The position numbers and the translations under genes were made by a program. The notes beneath the pieces are model-generated. The model saw only the letters and a list, made by a program, of their open reading frames with translations. It made no database searches and was not told where the DNA came from. Source: Cryoendolithus antarcticus (taxonomy: Eukaryota > Ascomycota > Dothideomycetes > Cladosporiales > Cladosporiaceae). Taken from it: 64,000 nt of DNA. Below, one piece after another: positions 44,183 to 54,781 of the stretch (positions within the stretch are counted from its first letter, which is position 1; the number at the start of each line of letters is the position of its first letter). Location of the stretch: positions 372,001 through 436,000 of the forward strand of contig NAJO01000006.1 of NCBI GenBank assembly GCA_002077065.1. The letters are read 5' to 3'.

Positions 44183-44381
44183 GTCGTGACACGAGAACGA
44201 CGTTGACAGACGTCGTGAGTGCCGCCATGGCTCCCATCACTATGGACACCATACATGCTGTCAAGGTGAACGATAGGGAAATCTTCGGCCGTCGGCTCGC
44301 GCTACCTACTTCGCAGCTAGCTGTTGGGAAGATAAGCTACATGGATCAAGATAGTGCCAGTGAGGCGAGCAGGCTGCCAAA

Positions 44382-44390
44382 AGTGGGGGA
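44382..44390 (+). promoter_or_regulatory. Cluster element AGTGGGGGA, hxnR promoter
   Basis: Exact 9-bp match, 200 bp upstream of the hxnR-like ATG (44182). It is one of seven exact copies in the cluster, all intergenic. Confidence 0.6.
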
Positions 44391-44740
44391 GGACTTGAGA
44401 GTCGGGTATGGAGAAACAAATCACCGAATTGATACACAGTCGAATGCTTCGATTAGTTTGCCAGCATGTGACAAGGGATAGACGAAGGAAGAGGACCGCT
44501 CAGCCACTGCTCGTGGAGAAAGACGCTGATAAATACAACAATGTGATAGTGCATACGTAGCTACGCTTTCGCCGGGAGTGTTGTCTTCTATAGAAGCTCT
44601 CCAAAGCACCGCTGCCAGCGATTAGTTGTTGCGGTACACTGTGCACTAGCAGTGTCGACTGCAAGGGCGCCTCGAGTGATCTGCTTCTTTCGTCCTTCGT
44701 ATGCCTAGGAAGTTGGGTGGGGCGTCAATCATGGTTCGTC

Positions 44741-46067
44741 TCACGCCTCAATCCCTTTTGATCCTGCCTCGAATGCTGGGTAGTCCACGTAGCCAGATTC
44801 GGGAGGATCTGCGCCGTAAAATGTATTTCTGTCGTAGGGGTTGAGGGGCAGGCCATCTGCAAGGCGCTTGGGCAAGTCCGGGTTTGCGATAAACCACCTT
44901 CCGAACACGACGGCGTCGGCATCACCAGCCTCGACCTTCGGGGCAGCATTGTCTCGTGTGAATCCACCTGCGCTCAAGAACTTGATCCCACCTTTCGCCA
45001 GGATTTGCCGGAATGGCACAAGTGAGTTCGGTCGACCGCCTTGCTTATTACCCTCGACATTACCAGACAACGAGCCCAATTTTGCTTCCTCGTCAAGCAC
45101 TTCGTCGAATCGCGGCTCCACCATATGGACATAGGACAAACGATGCTCCTCAGGTTGAGCCACGATCTGCTCACACAGGTACTCCCAGTGCTCGTTAGGC
45201 TTTGAGTCCTTCGTGTCTTGGAAGTAATTGTAAGGCGACAGGCGGATGCCTACTCTGTCTGCACCGACCTTGGAGGTTACAGCCTTGATGACTTCGAGCG
45301 GAAATCGACAGCGATTCTCTACCGAGCCACCGTACGCATCGGTCCTAACGTTGACGTTGTCGTGCAGGAATTGATCGAGAAGGTATCCATTCGCCCTGCT
45401 TGAGTTAGGAGTGTGCAGAGCTTCATTCCGAACTGAACTGACCCATGTATCTCGACACCATCAAACCCAGCATCAATGGCACGCTGCGCTGCCGCGGCAA
45501 ATTCGTCGGTCAGGTCGTGTATCTGCTCCACAGTCGCAGGTTTTGGGGGTGTCTGTGCGTAAGGGGACCCGTCGAAGCCGTTTCCGCTAATGGGGATGTC
45601 GCTTGAGCTGATTGCAGCTTCACCACCCAGGAACGATGGGACAGTTGCGCGTCCGACGTGCCAGAGTTGACAGTAGATGTAGCCACCCTTGGCATGCACA
45701 GCATCCGTAATCCGTCGCCACCCAGCGCTCTGCGATTCCGTGAACAGACCGGGCACACCAGGATAGCCACATGCCTGGACTTGTCAGTAATCAGAGTACG
45801 AAAGAAACAGACTGGCGGACGTACTAGTCTAGAGATCGGGCATGCTTCGGTCAAGATCAAACCACCCTTCGAAGCTCGCTGCGAGTAGTACTGGACTGCA
45901 AGGTCTCCTGGCACGAAAGTGCCCTCAGATTCTTTGGATGCGCGCATTCGCGTCAAAGGTGCCATGACAACCCTATGGTCGAGAGCCGTTCGCCCTAAGG
46001 CTAGAGGCTTGAACATGGCGGAGTCCTCCAACGACTTGAAGCCCGATGGCGATATACGGGAAGGCAT
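44741..46067 (-). CDS. hxnT: HxnT-like FMN ene-reductase (old yellow enzyme)
   Basis: Exons 46067-45825, 45774-45443 and 45395-44741 give 409 residues, or 392 from the second ATG at 46016, where the usual MFKPLALG start begins. Old yellow enzyme marks are present: [40 protein letters not shown], the His/Asn substrate pair in [20 protein letters not shown], and [15 protein letters not shown]. In the hxn pathway HxnT is a flavin oxidoreductase that acts on hydroxylated pyridine intermediates. Introns are 49 and 47 nt. Without the cluster it would be called only an OYE-family reductase. Confidence 0.88.
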
Positions 46068-46766
46068 GTTCTGAACGAATGTAAGGAGGAACGTGTGTGA
46101 GGTGATAGAGACGGGTAGATGTCGTTTGGGAAGTGATGTCGCAGGATCGAGTAAGGGAACAGATATACTACCTATAGAGCCAGGAGAAAGTCCTTGGTGG
46201 CACCTCGCAATGTCCACTTCAGTAAGCCTAAGCGCGCATATGTCCAAGGCGCTACTCACCCCTCCGCAGAGACGATAGGAGTGCAGCGGCCTCGCATGTT
46301 GCTCGCCTGCCAGACTGTCGCCATAGCGGTCGCAGAGTGGGGGAGTCGCGCCTCGTGATTGCGGATGGTTGGGTCAAGGACTGATCGGGACAAATGTCGC
46401 CGCCTGTTGGCTGATGGAGGTATGAGTAGTGGATATTGTTCTCGTCTCAACAATAACCAAGTGATGAAGTGCCAGATCTCGGCTGCGCAGCGTACTCATT
46501 ATCCGCGCGGTCACGAGTATCAAGATACATTGTAATTGGAGTTGTCGAATTGTCCGATGCCGGTATCTGAAATACACCACCTTTTGCACTTTGCAGACCA
46601 TCTCTTCCGTGCACCTGTCAGTCGATCGCGCGTCCGACAGACATGGAGTCACCATATGTCTTCTGGAAATATGGCAGAGCGCTCTGCTACCTTATGCTTC
46701 ATGCTGTCTAGATTCATGACTACATTGCTTTCGAATGGCGCGTTGCTGTTCCTTTTGAATATTCAT
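46068..46766. other. Promoter region of the hxnT-like gene
   Basis: About 0.7 kb between the hxnT-like start and the hxnW-like stop. It holds one exact cluster element (46336-46344) and no supported gene. Confidence 0.45.
46336..46344 (+). promoter_or_regulatory. Cluster element AGTGGGGGA, hxnT promoter
   Basis: Exact match, 269 bp upstream of the hxnT-like ATG (46067), in the context GCAGAGTGGGGGAGTCGC. Confidence 0.6.
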
Positions 46767-47691
46767 TCACCACTTTGTCACGCCCTATCCCAGAATTAGC
46801 AAGATGATAGCGTGGAATATCTGCAAGCATGGCATACCCCATCGATTAGAATGTCCTCTCCCGTCATGTACCGACTTGCATCAGACGCGAGGAAGACGCA
46901 CGCGCCGCGGATGTCGTCAGGTTCAGCAATGCTTGCGGTCATGATCTCATCCTTCCAGCTCTCCAACAAGTGCGGAAAGGCAGCTAGCCAGACGTCAGCT
47001 GTGAGCGGCGGCAGCGAAACAGGGGCAACGATACATACCAGTCATCTCTGTCCGCACATAGCCCGGAGAGACGGTGTTGACGCGTATACCATGCTGGGCG
47101 AGTTCCGCGGCGATCGGAGGACACATGGCTTGCACTGCGCCCTTTGTGCCACAATAGGCACTCGAGCACTGCCCCTTGACCGCACGTCGCGCTGCGATTG
47201 ACGACACCAAGATGATCGACCCTTTCTTCGTTTTGTTGGCAATCATGGCTTTCGCAGCCATTTGAGCGGTGAAAAAGACACCGCGGATATTGACGGCGCT
47301 CAGTTGATCAAATTGCTCCTCCGTTGTTTCTACAAAGGCCACATTGCGATTGATGCCTGCGCAGGCCACCGCTATGTCCAGTTGACCATCAAAGTCCTGA
47401 TGGAGCGCCGCAAATCCTGCTGTTAGACTTTCTGTAGAGCTGACATCGACCTTGTAGTGCATTGCTTTCACCGAATACTTCGAGCGCAGTTCGAAGAATG
47501 CCGGATCTGGATCAATCATGTCGAAGATCGCGATGTTTGCCTCCGCTTCGGCCAGACCTTCAGCAAATGCGAGTCCGCAGCCGCGTGCGCCTCCCGTGAT
47601 TAAGGCGGTCCTTCCGCGTAGTGAGAACTTGGGGATGTCAACAAGCTGGCTTCGCGCGTTTCCGCAGATGTGTGCTTACCCTGGCAGACAT
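46767..47691 (-). CDS. hxnW: HxnW-like short-chain dehydrogenase/reductase
   Basis: Proposed exons 47691-47680 (only 12 nt), 47645-47039, 46983-46838 and 46784-46767 (18 nt) give 260 residues. The Rossmann motif TGGARGCG (TGxxxGxG), the CAGIN equivalent of NNAG, Ser in LVSSIAARR, the catalytic YCGTK (YxxxK) and SPGYVRTEMT are all intact. The last short exon completes ILIDGG with VTKW before the stop; its 53-nt intron has a CTAAT branch site. Reading through it instead would give a slightly longer, unusual tail. In the hxn pathway HxnW is the SDR acting on a ring-carbonyl or alcohol intermediate. The exact substrate here is inferred from context. Confidence 0.85.
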
Positions 47692-47771
47692 GTCGCTCGG
47701 AAGATGGTTTTCACGGATGACTTCCAGCGGTAGTTGATGGGGCACTCAATATATTATGTCTGTATTGACTT

Positions 47772-47780
47772 TCCCCCACT
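47772..47780 (-). promoter_or_regulatory. Cluster element AGTGGGGGA, hxnW promoter
   Basis: Exact match on the minus strand (TCCCCCACT as printed), 81 bp upstream of the hxnW-like ATG (47691). Confidence 0.6.
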
Positions 47781-47964
47781 GCTGGTCATCTATTTGCGCC
47801 GGAGTGAAGCCTCGCGCGTACACTGCACTGCCACAGCGCTCAGACGAAGCGTGTTGACCATGCCCTCGTTGGTCACGCCCTCTTGCCGAGATACCAGGGG
47901 CTGTCAAATCGGGATCATTGGTGACGAAAACTATTCCTTCTTTGGACTATCACTATCTACGTTT

Positions 47965-49494
47965 CTAGACAAAGTATCGCCATTCAGGAGACTTCTCACC
48001 ATCTTGCAGAAGGGCTGTGTCTACGTCTTGCGCCCTGAGGACGCGGCCTTGTTCTTTGTTCTTCTTTGCATTCTCGCGTCGCATCCAAATGCTCATCGTC
48101 AATACGGCTAGGATACTGATCACATTACAAGCACTCGTCGCAGCGAGCGTCGGCAAATACTTTGGGGCATACTCGACCCGAAACGTTGCTCCCGAGATGA
48201 TGCCTCCCAGGTTTCCGAGGCCGACCAGAAATCCAGTCCGAGCTGCCCGCGAGCTTTCGTCAAGGTCGTTGTTGTTGTGCCAGGAGTGCACTAGCACGGA
48301 AGGAACATACGCGCCGCCGGCCATCAAGAAGCAGGCGAAGTATGCAACACCCTTGTTGTTGAGTACATCGATACCGGCCAAGATGATCATGCCAATCAAT
48401 GACAGTGTCAAGGCTCCGATGATGTGGAACGCACGTTCGCGAAAGGAATCTGATGATTTGGCGAAGCACAGCAGTACCACGAATCCAACGCAGTTGGGAG
48501 CTACTGTCCACAGGTTCGTCTTGACGACAGAGAAGCCGAGGCGAGCGACGATCTGAGGCAGGAAGTTTGACGTTGTTGAAAAGGCGACGGGGTAGGTGAA
48601 GCATATGATGCACCAGAGCACGAACTGCCAACTACGCCACGTAGCAAATGCCTCTCGAAGATTCAGCTTTGTGTTGACTTTGCGAGATCCATCACGAAGC
48701 GTGCGAGCAGTAGCTGCCTCACGTTCTCGGGCAGTCAAGAACCATGCCGTCTCGGGTCGCGCGGGCAGCCAGAAGTATGCAAAGACAGCGCAGAGCACGG
48801 TCGCTAAGCCTTCAATCATGAAGAGGAATTGCCAGCCGTGTATCTTTGGGTCGTTGATCTGGAAGACGCCAAAGGAGATGAGACCGGAGAACGCCGCTGC
48901 CAGCAAGGCACTGCCGAAGAATATTGCGATCCGGAAGCTGAGCTCAGCTCTGGTGTAAAAGAGGGTGAGGTAGAAGACCACGGAGCAATAGAATCCAGCC
49001 TCGAAGCTTGCAAGAATAAGACGTAATGCCAACATGCCGCCGAAGCTTTTTGCCGCTGTCTGCAAGGTCGCCATCGATCCGAAGCCTAGCATGAGGACCG
49101 GGAGCATTGTCTTGCCGGAGAAGCGCTTTGTCAACAAGCTGAGCGGCAGATCCAGCAGGCCGAACGGGACGTAGAACAACAGAATGAGTAACGAGTACTG
49201 GTTTGCGCGGAAGTTGAGGTCAACGTCCATGTGATCTGTTTTGGCATTACCAAGGTTGCTCTGTCAGATCTATCAGCACCTCTCACGCTTCCGGGCTGTT
49301 CGCTATAATGGACCGACCCTATCGATGGCATTAAAGAGATACATGACGCTCAGCACGGGTAGCAAGTAAGCGTCGAGCTTTCTTCGATACGATCGCTCGG
49401 CAGCCGCGTCGACGACCAGAAGCACTTCTCCAGACGCATGCTCCGACGCCGAGGATGATGTGGTCTCATTGCTGGTCTCATGCTTCTCCGCCAT
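47965..49494 (-). CDS. hxnP: HxnP-like transporter, Dal5/ACS family MFS
   Basis: Exons 49494-49318 and 49260-47965 give 490 residues. A short hydrophilic N-terminus leads to about 12 membrane segments. Family marks are YLFNAIDRSNLGNAK at the first loop, YVPFGLLDLPLSLLTKRFSG, and GLATVLCAVFAYFWLPARPE between segments 6 and 7. These are typical of the anion:cation symporter group that includes the allantoate permease Dal5 and the bacterial/fungal nicotinate carriers. In A. nidulans HxnP is a Dal5-type permease for the pathway substrate. It is head to head with hxnY across about 0.5 kb that holds one cluster element. Confidence 0.87.
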
Positions 49495-49996
49495 GGTGCT
49501 AGCGGTCGGACGTGTACGTAGAGTTCTTGAAACTAGCACGAGTGCGAAATGTGATACGACGAGATTGTATGACGGTCAAGATCTAAGGGGCACATGTATA
49601 TATTGGCTGCGCTGCATGCGATGCTGTTCGACATGAGCGTCTGTACAACCCAGTGGGGCGCACGCAAATCGCAAGCATGCCTGCGCACATATCAGCGACT
49701 GATAGACCGCGAATACCTGACGGGCATCGAAGACCCGACGTCTCTTGTGCTTAGGCGATAGTCGCAAAGGCAGCTGATAGGTAATGTTACGGACTCGGTC
49801 CCCGCATGTCCCCCACTCTTGAGGGGATCACAATCACGAACGCGTGGCTGGCCTCAGGTACCGGAGGATCACAATGTAGACGCATGCACGATGCCACGAA
49901 GCAATCCTATCATATAGACGGTGTGCGCGACTGTAGGTGCTGCGGTCCCAAACAACGCATGGTCGTGACCGGCTCAACGGGTTCCACACTTCCAAG
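49495..49996. promoter_or_regulatory. Bidirectional promoter of hxnP and hxnY
   Basis: A 502-bp divergent region. The single exact cluster element at 49809-49817 is 315 bp from hxnP and 180 bp from hxnY and could serve both. Confidence 0.5.
49809..49817 (-). promoter_or_regulatory. Cluster element AGTGGGGGA, hxnP/hxnY promoter
   Basis: Exact match on the minus strand in the context AAGAGTGGGGGACATG. It shares 12 bases with the copies upstream of hxnZ and hxnV. Confidence 0.6.
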
Positions 49997-51309
49997 ATGA
50001 GTTCCAAAGCAGAGGCGCCTCCAATTCTGGACTTCTCGCGTGGGTGGCCCCAGGCTCGGGTAATGCTTCCAAAGCTAACGGAACAACAGCGTTCTACGGC
50101 GGCGATGAAGTCGCGAAGGCTGCTCTGGTAGACCAAGTCCGCCGTTGCTGTCTTCACAACGGCTTCTTCCAGATCGTTGGGCACCGAGTCCCGCAAAGTC
50201 TACAACAAGATGTGTTGCGGTGCGTGCAATCATTCTTCTCACTTCCACAAGAAGAGAAGGACAAGGTCCATAAAGGTATAGCGACGCATTGAATCCTTGA
50301 CTGTCAGACAGAACTGACACTATCTATAGACAACACTACCTGGAATCGCGGATATGAAAGCATTGGATCTCAGATCCTGGAGGCCGGTACCAATCCGGAT
50401 CTCAAGGAAGGGTTCTACATCGGCGAAGAGATCGACAAAGATCACCCATACTTTGTCCAGAAGAAGCTTAACTCTGGTCCAAACCAGTGGCCAGACAATT
50501 TCCACGATGCAGATCTTTTCCGGGAGACTTCGCAAGCTTACTACACGGAAATGCACGCCCTAGCTAGGGACGTCCTGGCAGTCATTGCACAGACACTGGA
50601 CCTCGGTGAGAGGTATTTTGACAAATTTACGACAGGGGCGGTGGCAACCCTGAGATATCTGCACTACCCGCCTCAGCCAAGTGATTCCGACGAGAAGCTT
50701 TCACGAGGCATTGGGGCACACACGGACTTTGGATCTGTCACTTTACTGATGCAGGGCGAAACCAAGGGTCTTCAGGTCTGGGAGAAGGCGACGGAAGAAT
50801 GGCTTGATGTATGAACACCGATGAAGCTCGACGTCCTGCACTGCTAACTTAATGTAGGTGGAGCCCGTGCGAGGTGCCTATGTTGTCAACCTGGGCAACA
50901 TGTTTATGCGGTGGTAAGCATGACCGACTGTCTAACACGAAGGGCTACACTAACTCCGCTCCAGGTCCAATGTGAGCGATGCACACTTTCGTATCCCGAG
51001 AGGTGACTGCTGACAGGTTCATAGGACCTCTACCGAAGTAATTTGCACCGCGTCATAAACCTGACCGGTACAGAGCGATATTCGGTGCCGTTCTTCTACA
51101 GCGGCAATCCGGACTACTCCATCGAGTGTCTCCCAAATTGCCGCGCTGAAGGAGCTGCAGCGAAGTACGCGCCTATCACCGTGTCCGAATGCATTGGGCA
51201 GAGTTACAGAGACTCATATGGAAAGGCTTCGGCCTTCAAGAAGGCTGTAACATCGCCGCCGGCAGTCCCGGTACCATCCATGACAGGCGCGCAGAAAATC
51301 GCTGTATGA
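49997..51309 (+). CDS. hxnY: HxnY-like 2-oxoglutarate/Fe(II) oxygenase
   Basis: Exons 49997-50039, 50090-50275, 50330-50808, 50858-50913, 50965-50971 (7 nt) and 51025-51309 give 351 residues. The IPNS-like N-domain starts ILDFSPFYGG. The iron site is His and Asp of GIGAHTDFGSVTLL plus the distal His in RSNLHRVIN, and the 2-oxoglutarate-binding Arg/Ser are in RYSVPFF. The 7-nt exon supplies the end of MRWSN and is needed to keep frame into DLYRSNLHRV. HxnY is the 2OG oxygenase of the A. nidulans cluster, related to thymine 7-hydroxylase. The exact reaction here cannot be read from sequence. Confidence 0.88.
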
Positions 51310-51561
51310 TAACCTGCCGTCGCATTGTCTACTGTACTCCGAAGACAGACGATGATGCACAGCAGAGCAAACAATTCAAGTTGATCGCACCGTAGCCATG
51401 GATAGCCCAGTGGGACATCATTGAGAGGGACGTGACAGACGCACGGCTGGACGCATGCTTTCTCAGTAGGGCCGTAGGCGCATTTTGGCACTCGCGGCAA
51501 GGATAACAATAGCACAGAAGCTTTCAAGCCTTTCGATGAGTGGAAGTAACAAAGCTTTCTA

Positions 51562-51966
51562 TCACATCAGCGGCTTCATGCTTGAGAAGCAGTATCTAGC
51601 GATCTTCCATATCTCATCGACTTTTTGGCAGACAAAGAGTTCCTGATTGTGATGAGATTCCTTGCTTCCCTTTTGCAGCCAATACTTCGTACCAGCGGCA
51701 GTGGTGCGTGCAAAGGCCCAGGTGCCATCCTCCGTCACCACGATCTCGTCGATCTCGAAGTCGATCTCAAGTCTGATCGTATTGAAGATACGTTCATACG
51801 CTTTTCCGAGCTCGGCTTGTCCGACTGCAGGCGCGAATCCAGGTGCCATGAGTACACCATCGTGAGTGTATAGGTCCAGCACGTCCTCGATCTTTCTCGA
51901 GGACAGCACGGTACCGTATGCATGGAGAAGTGAGGTGATAGCTGCTTGGTCTGCCACTGATAGCAT
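51562..51966 (-). CDS. SnoaL-like/NTF2-fold protein embedded in the hxn cluster
   Basis: 134 residues from ATG 51966, single exon. The N-terminus ITSLLHAYGTVLSSRKIEDV followed by DLYTHDGVLMAPGFAPAVGQ and KAYERIF is the helix-loop pattern of the SnoaL/DUF4440 branch of the NTF2-like fold. The second half (DFEIDEIVVTEDGTWAFART, then ELFVCQKVDEIWKIARYCFS) forms the expected curved sheet. Members include small cyclases, isomerases and hydrolases that act on ring compounds. It lies between hxnY and hxnX and has a near-match to the cluster element 215 bp upstream. I do not know this gene as part of the described pathway. Confidence 0.8.
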   Translation of the reverse strand: MLSVADQAAITSLLHAYGTVLSSRKIEDVLDLYTHDGVLMAPGFAPAVGQAELGKAYERIFNTIRLEIDFEIDEIVVTEDGTWAFARTTAAGTKYWLQKGSKESHHNQELFVCQKVDEIWKIARYCFSSMKPLM

Positions 51967-52487
51967 GTCAGTATCGTAGAACCGACTTGACAATCGGTCG
52001 ATGTTCTGCACACGCACTGGATGGTGAGTTGCTTTGTCTGCAGGCGTAAGCAGGCGCAACGTCGAGTATGCGAAGCGGCGTGTATCTTTGTTACGAACGA
52101 AGGGACCTCGATGCCAACGTGGCAAACAGAGAGCACGGTGTCAGGGCAAGGCAGTAGCTCTTTATGATCACACCGTCTACAGTGGGGAGAGGCTCTATCT
52201 TTGCCAGTGCGTTGCTTGGAGACACTGTCCCGCTCTGCTGCACATGCTTGATACGGCTTGCTAAACGGACAAGACGGCCATCGCTCATCCAAGATCCGAA
52301 GATCCATGTGCTTCTGTTGTCATGATCGCGGCTGTCATCCAGGCCCTGCTGAGCCGGTATTTCGATGGGTCTGCCTGATTGACAGTACCTTGATAGAAAT
52401 TCCGTTGATATGAAGTAGTAGATAGATGCCCCAGCAAGGAACGTTTTCCATTGGGATCCTCACGCTCTGGAAATATGCAGATACGTT
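51967..52487. other. Promoter region of the SnoaL-like gene and hxnX 3' flank
   Basis: 521 bp. It holds the variant element at 52181-52188 and no supported gene, although several frames overlap here. Confidence 0.4.
52181..52188 (+). promoter_or_regulatory. Variant cluster element AGTGGGGA, SnoaL-like promoter
   Basis: One G shorter than the consensus, 215 bp upstream of the SnoaL-like ATG (51966). Confidence 0.35.
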
Positions 52488-54058
52488 CTACAGTACAGCA
52501 GCCACTCGCTCTGTGAACACTGGGTCATGTTGCGACAGCTTCTCTCTGGTATCGGGCGAGCCCCAGTGAGTATCAACATCAACCTCGACCTTGTACCCAA
52601 GCAATCTCGCCGATAAGCCGGAGTCTCGCCATGCCAGAGCCTCTCCTTCTTCCAGAGCTTGCATCGCTCGATCTCTCTCCCTCTGCTCGGGACCGTCGTG
52701 AAGATGATACAGCCACTGCTGACGATTGCCTCGTTGGACTACCATTTCTGTGCGAGGCTTCCTGCATCGCTCATATACTGCTAACAAACGCTTCTTCTCT
52801 GCGGGCGCACGAGGATTCTTACTGCGTCCGAACAGCTCGCCCAGGACAGCAGCGTCTTCGAGAGCCATGCCAGCACTTCGAAATGTCAGCAGCGGGACGA
52901 GACCAATAAAGTACTGGAGATGCTCACCCGGACGCCAGATAGGGCAATGTAGCGTGCACTGCATCACCTAGTAGCGTGAAGGCGCCAGACGGATGAGTCC
53001 ACGTCTCCATGCCTGGTCGGATGCAAAGGCGCCACTTGTATACGGATTCACAAAGATTGAGCAGCTTAGGTATGCGTGGATCCCAGCCTTCATACAAAGC
53101 TCGCATCTCGTCAACATTGCCAGCGAGTGTATTGGCACCGGCCGGCATGTCGTCCGGTACTAGGAGGACCATGTTAAACAGCTCTCCACCGCGAAGGACG
53201 TAGTTCACTGTGAGCACGTACATAGTCAGTACGATGCGACGTATGATTCGTGTGACAAACACAGGGTGCCTTGGAAGACAAATGGACTGACCTGCATGAG
53301 CGTCTGGTCCAAGCCAGTAGTTGACTTGAGGGTCCGTAACAAACGATGCGAGCTCAGGGTCTTTCAGCATTTCTTTGGTAGAAAGCAACAGCCGATAAGC
53401 TAGATCACCTGTCAATTGTGGCGGATCCGGATGACCCAGCATGATCTCCCGCAGATGACTGTTGATACCATCGGCGCCAACGACTAGATCGGCAGTGTGC
53501 TCTTCGCCATTGTCCAGGATGAGGGTTGCCGAATCACCAGTATCGTGTACTTGCACGTCCAGTACTCGAGATCTGACCCGGATCTCGGCACCCAGTTCGA
53601 CTGCTCTATCTAACAAACACTGGTGTAGGTTCGCTCGATGGAAGTCCCAGTAGAACGTTCCCGGGTACTTGGACGCTGACTCTTCGAAGTCCATGTGGGA
53701 GATCAAGTTGCCCTTCCAGCCGAGCATGTTGACTCTTGAGGGCTTAGTCGAGTATCGATCGAGGGAGTCTTTCATGCCCCATGATTGCAACACACGACTG
53801 CTGTTGGGAAGCACCTGAATTCCAGCCCCGACTTCTGCGATTTCTGATGCTGCTTCGAAAATTTGCACTTCATGGCCAGCGAGCAGCAGCGCAATAGCTG
53901 CACCAACACCTCCAAGGCCGGCACCGACGACTATGATCTAAATACCATGATTAGTCAATCACGAGACCATAGCTGGAGCCAAGACATGAATCTTTACTGA
54001 CCTTCAAACGGGTTTCGTTGGTACGTTGCCGTTGCTGCTTTATTGGTATCGACGACAT
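52488..54058 (-). CDS. hxnX: HxnX-like FAD monooxygenase (6-hydroxynicotinate/salicylate hydroxylase type)
   Basis: Exons 54058-54002, 53937-53292, 53207-52928 and 52875-52488 give 456 residues. Class A flavoprotein monooxygenase motifs are complete: the Rossmann IIVVGAGLGGVGAAIALLLA, the DG motif VVGADGINSHLRE, and the GD motif LLGDAVHATLPYLASGAGMA. The first exon encodes a 19-residue polar leader just before the Rossmann strand. In A. nidulans HxnX hydroxylates 6-hydroxynicotinate with loss of the carboxyl group, as NicC does in bacteria. Sequence alone would also allow salicylate hydroxylase, so the assignment leans on the cluster. Confidence 0.87.
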
Positions 54059-54230
54059 ATTCGAGCTACTCCTTCGCTTTGTTGCTCACGATTGGGGCGG
54101 TGATTGGTAGGGTACTCGACTGATTTGAGCATGCCATCATGCGCTCGTATCTGGACCGCAACAAGACGCATGGTACAGCGACCGCGACCTCGTCTCTCAT
54201 CGGATGTAGTCGCCCCCTCCTGATACGAGG

Positions 54231-54238
54231 AGTGGGGA
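54231..54238 (+). promoter_or_regulatory. Variant cluster element AGTGGGGA, hxnX promoter
   Basis: One G shorter than the consensus, followed by C as in the strongest copies, 173 bp upstream of the hxnX-like ATG (54058). Confidence 0.35.
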
Positions 54239-54474
54239 CAGCAGTGCGTAGACTAGTACGCCTCTGCTGAACCTGGCGCGCCAAATGCCCTCCATCAGAT
54301 GGGCGGCCGCCGAGGACGTCGCGATAAAGCTGCCAGTAGCGCCAGGTATCTACGATAGGCACAATGTCGGACGAACAGCTGGAGCTACGATCGTAGCGTT
54401 CCGGCCATCACTGACTAGCGCCATCATAGCCAAGATTGCGCGGCTTGGGAGGTGTGCATAAGTGGGTGCCCAAA

Positions 54475-54483
54475 AGTGGGGGG
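54475..54483 (+). promoter_or_regulatory. Variant cluster element AGTGGGGGG, hxnX upstream region
   Basis: One mismatch at the last base, 417 bp upstream of the hxnX-like ATG. Context AAAAGTGGGGGG resembles the hxnR copy. Confidence 0.35.
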
Positions 54484-54781
54484 TTTCTCACGAAGATAGC
54501 GTCAATACAAGTGTCAATACGAGTGACAACAATACTACCTTAGTAATCCAGAGTGATGAGCGCGAGAACCGAGATGCATGTCGGCAATGTCTGTGGGTCG
54601 GGACATGGTCCAAGCCGGCAGAGATATCGTGGCGTGGGAAACTGACGTTGCGAACTTGCTTCCCTTCAGATTTCAGGCATGAGATAATCGATGATGGACG
54701 TTGTAGGCACAGAAAACGGCTGGATTGTAGTGGCGTGATGTTCTGGTATTGTGCAGGAGGTTTTCTTCCGCTCTGGCATGA

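Larger units (their letters stand above)
54059..54781. other. Promoter region of the hxnX-like gene
   Basis: 723 bp between the hxnX-like start and the hxnM-like stop. It holds two variant elements (54231-54238 and 54475-54483) and short direct repeats (gtcaatac near 54500 and 54511). No gene is supported. Confidence 0.4.

Noticed and set aside
18206..46067. The two OYE-family genes as a duplicated pair
   Set aside because: The gene at 18.2 kb is YqjM-type (Cys in the N-terminal motif, His/His pair, no introns). The cluster gene has the His/Asn pair and three exons. They belong to different classes.
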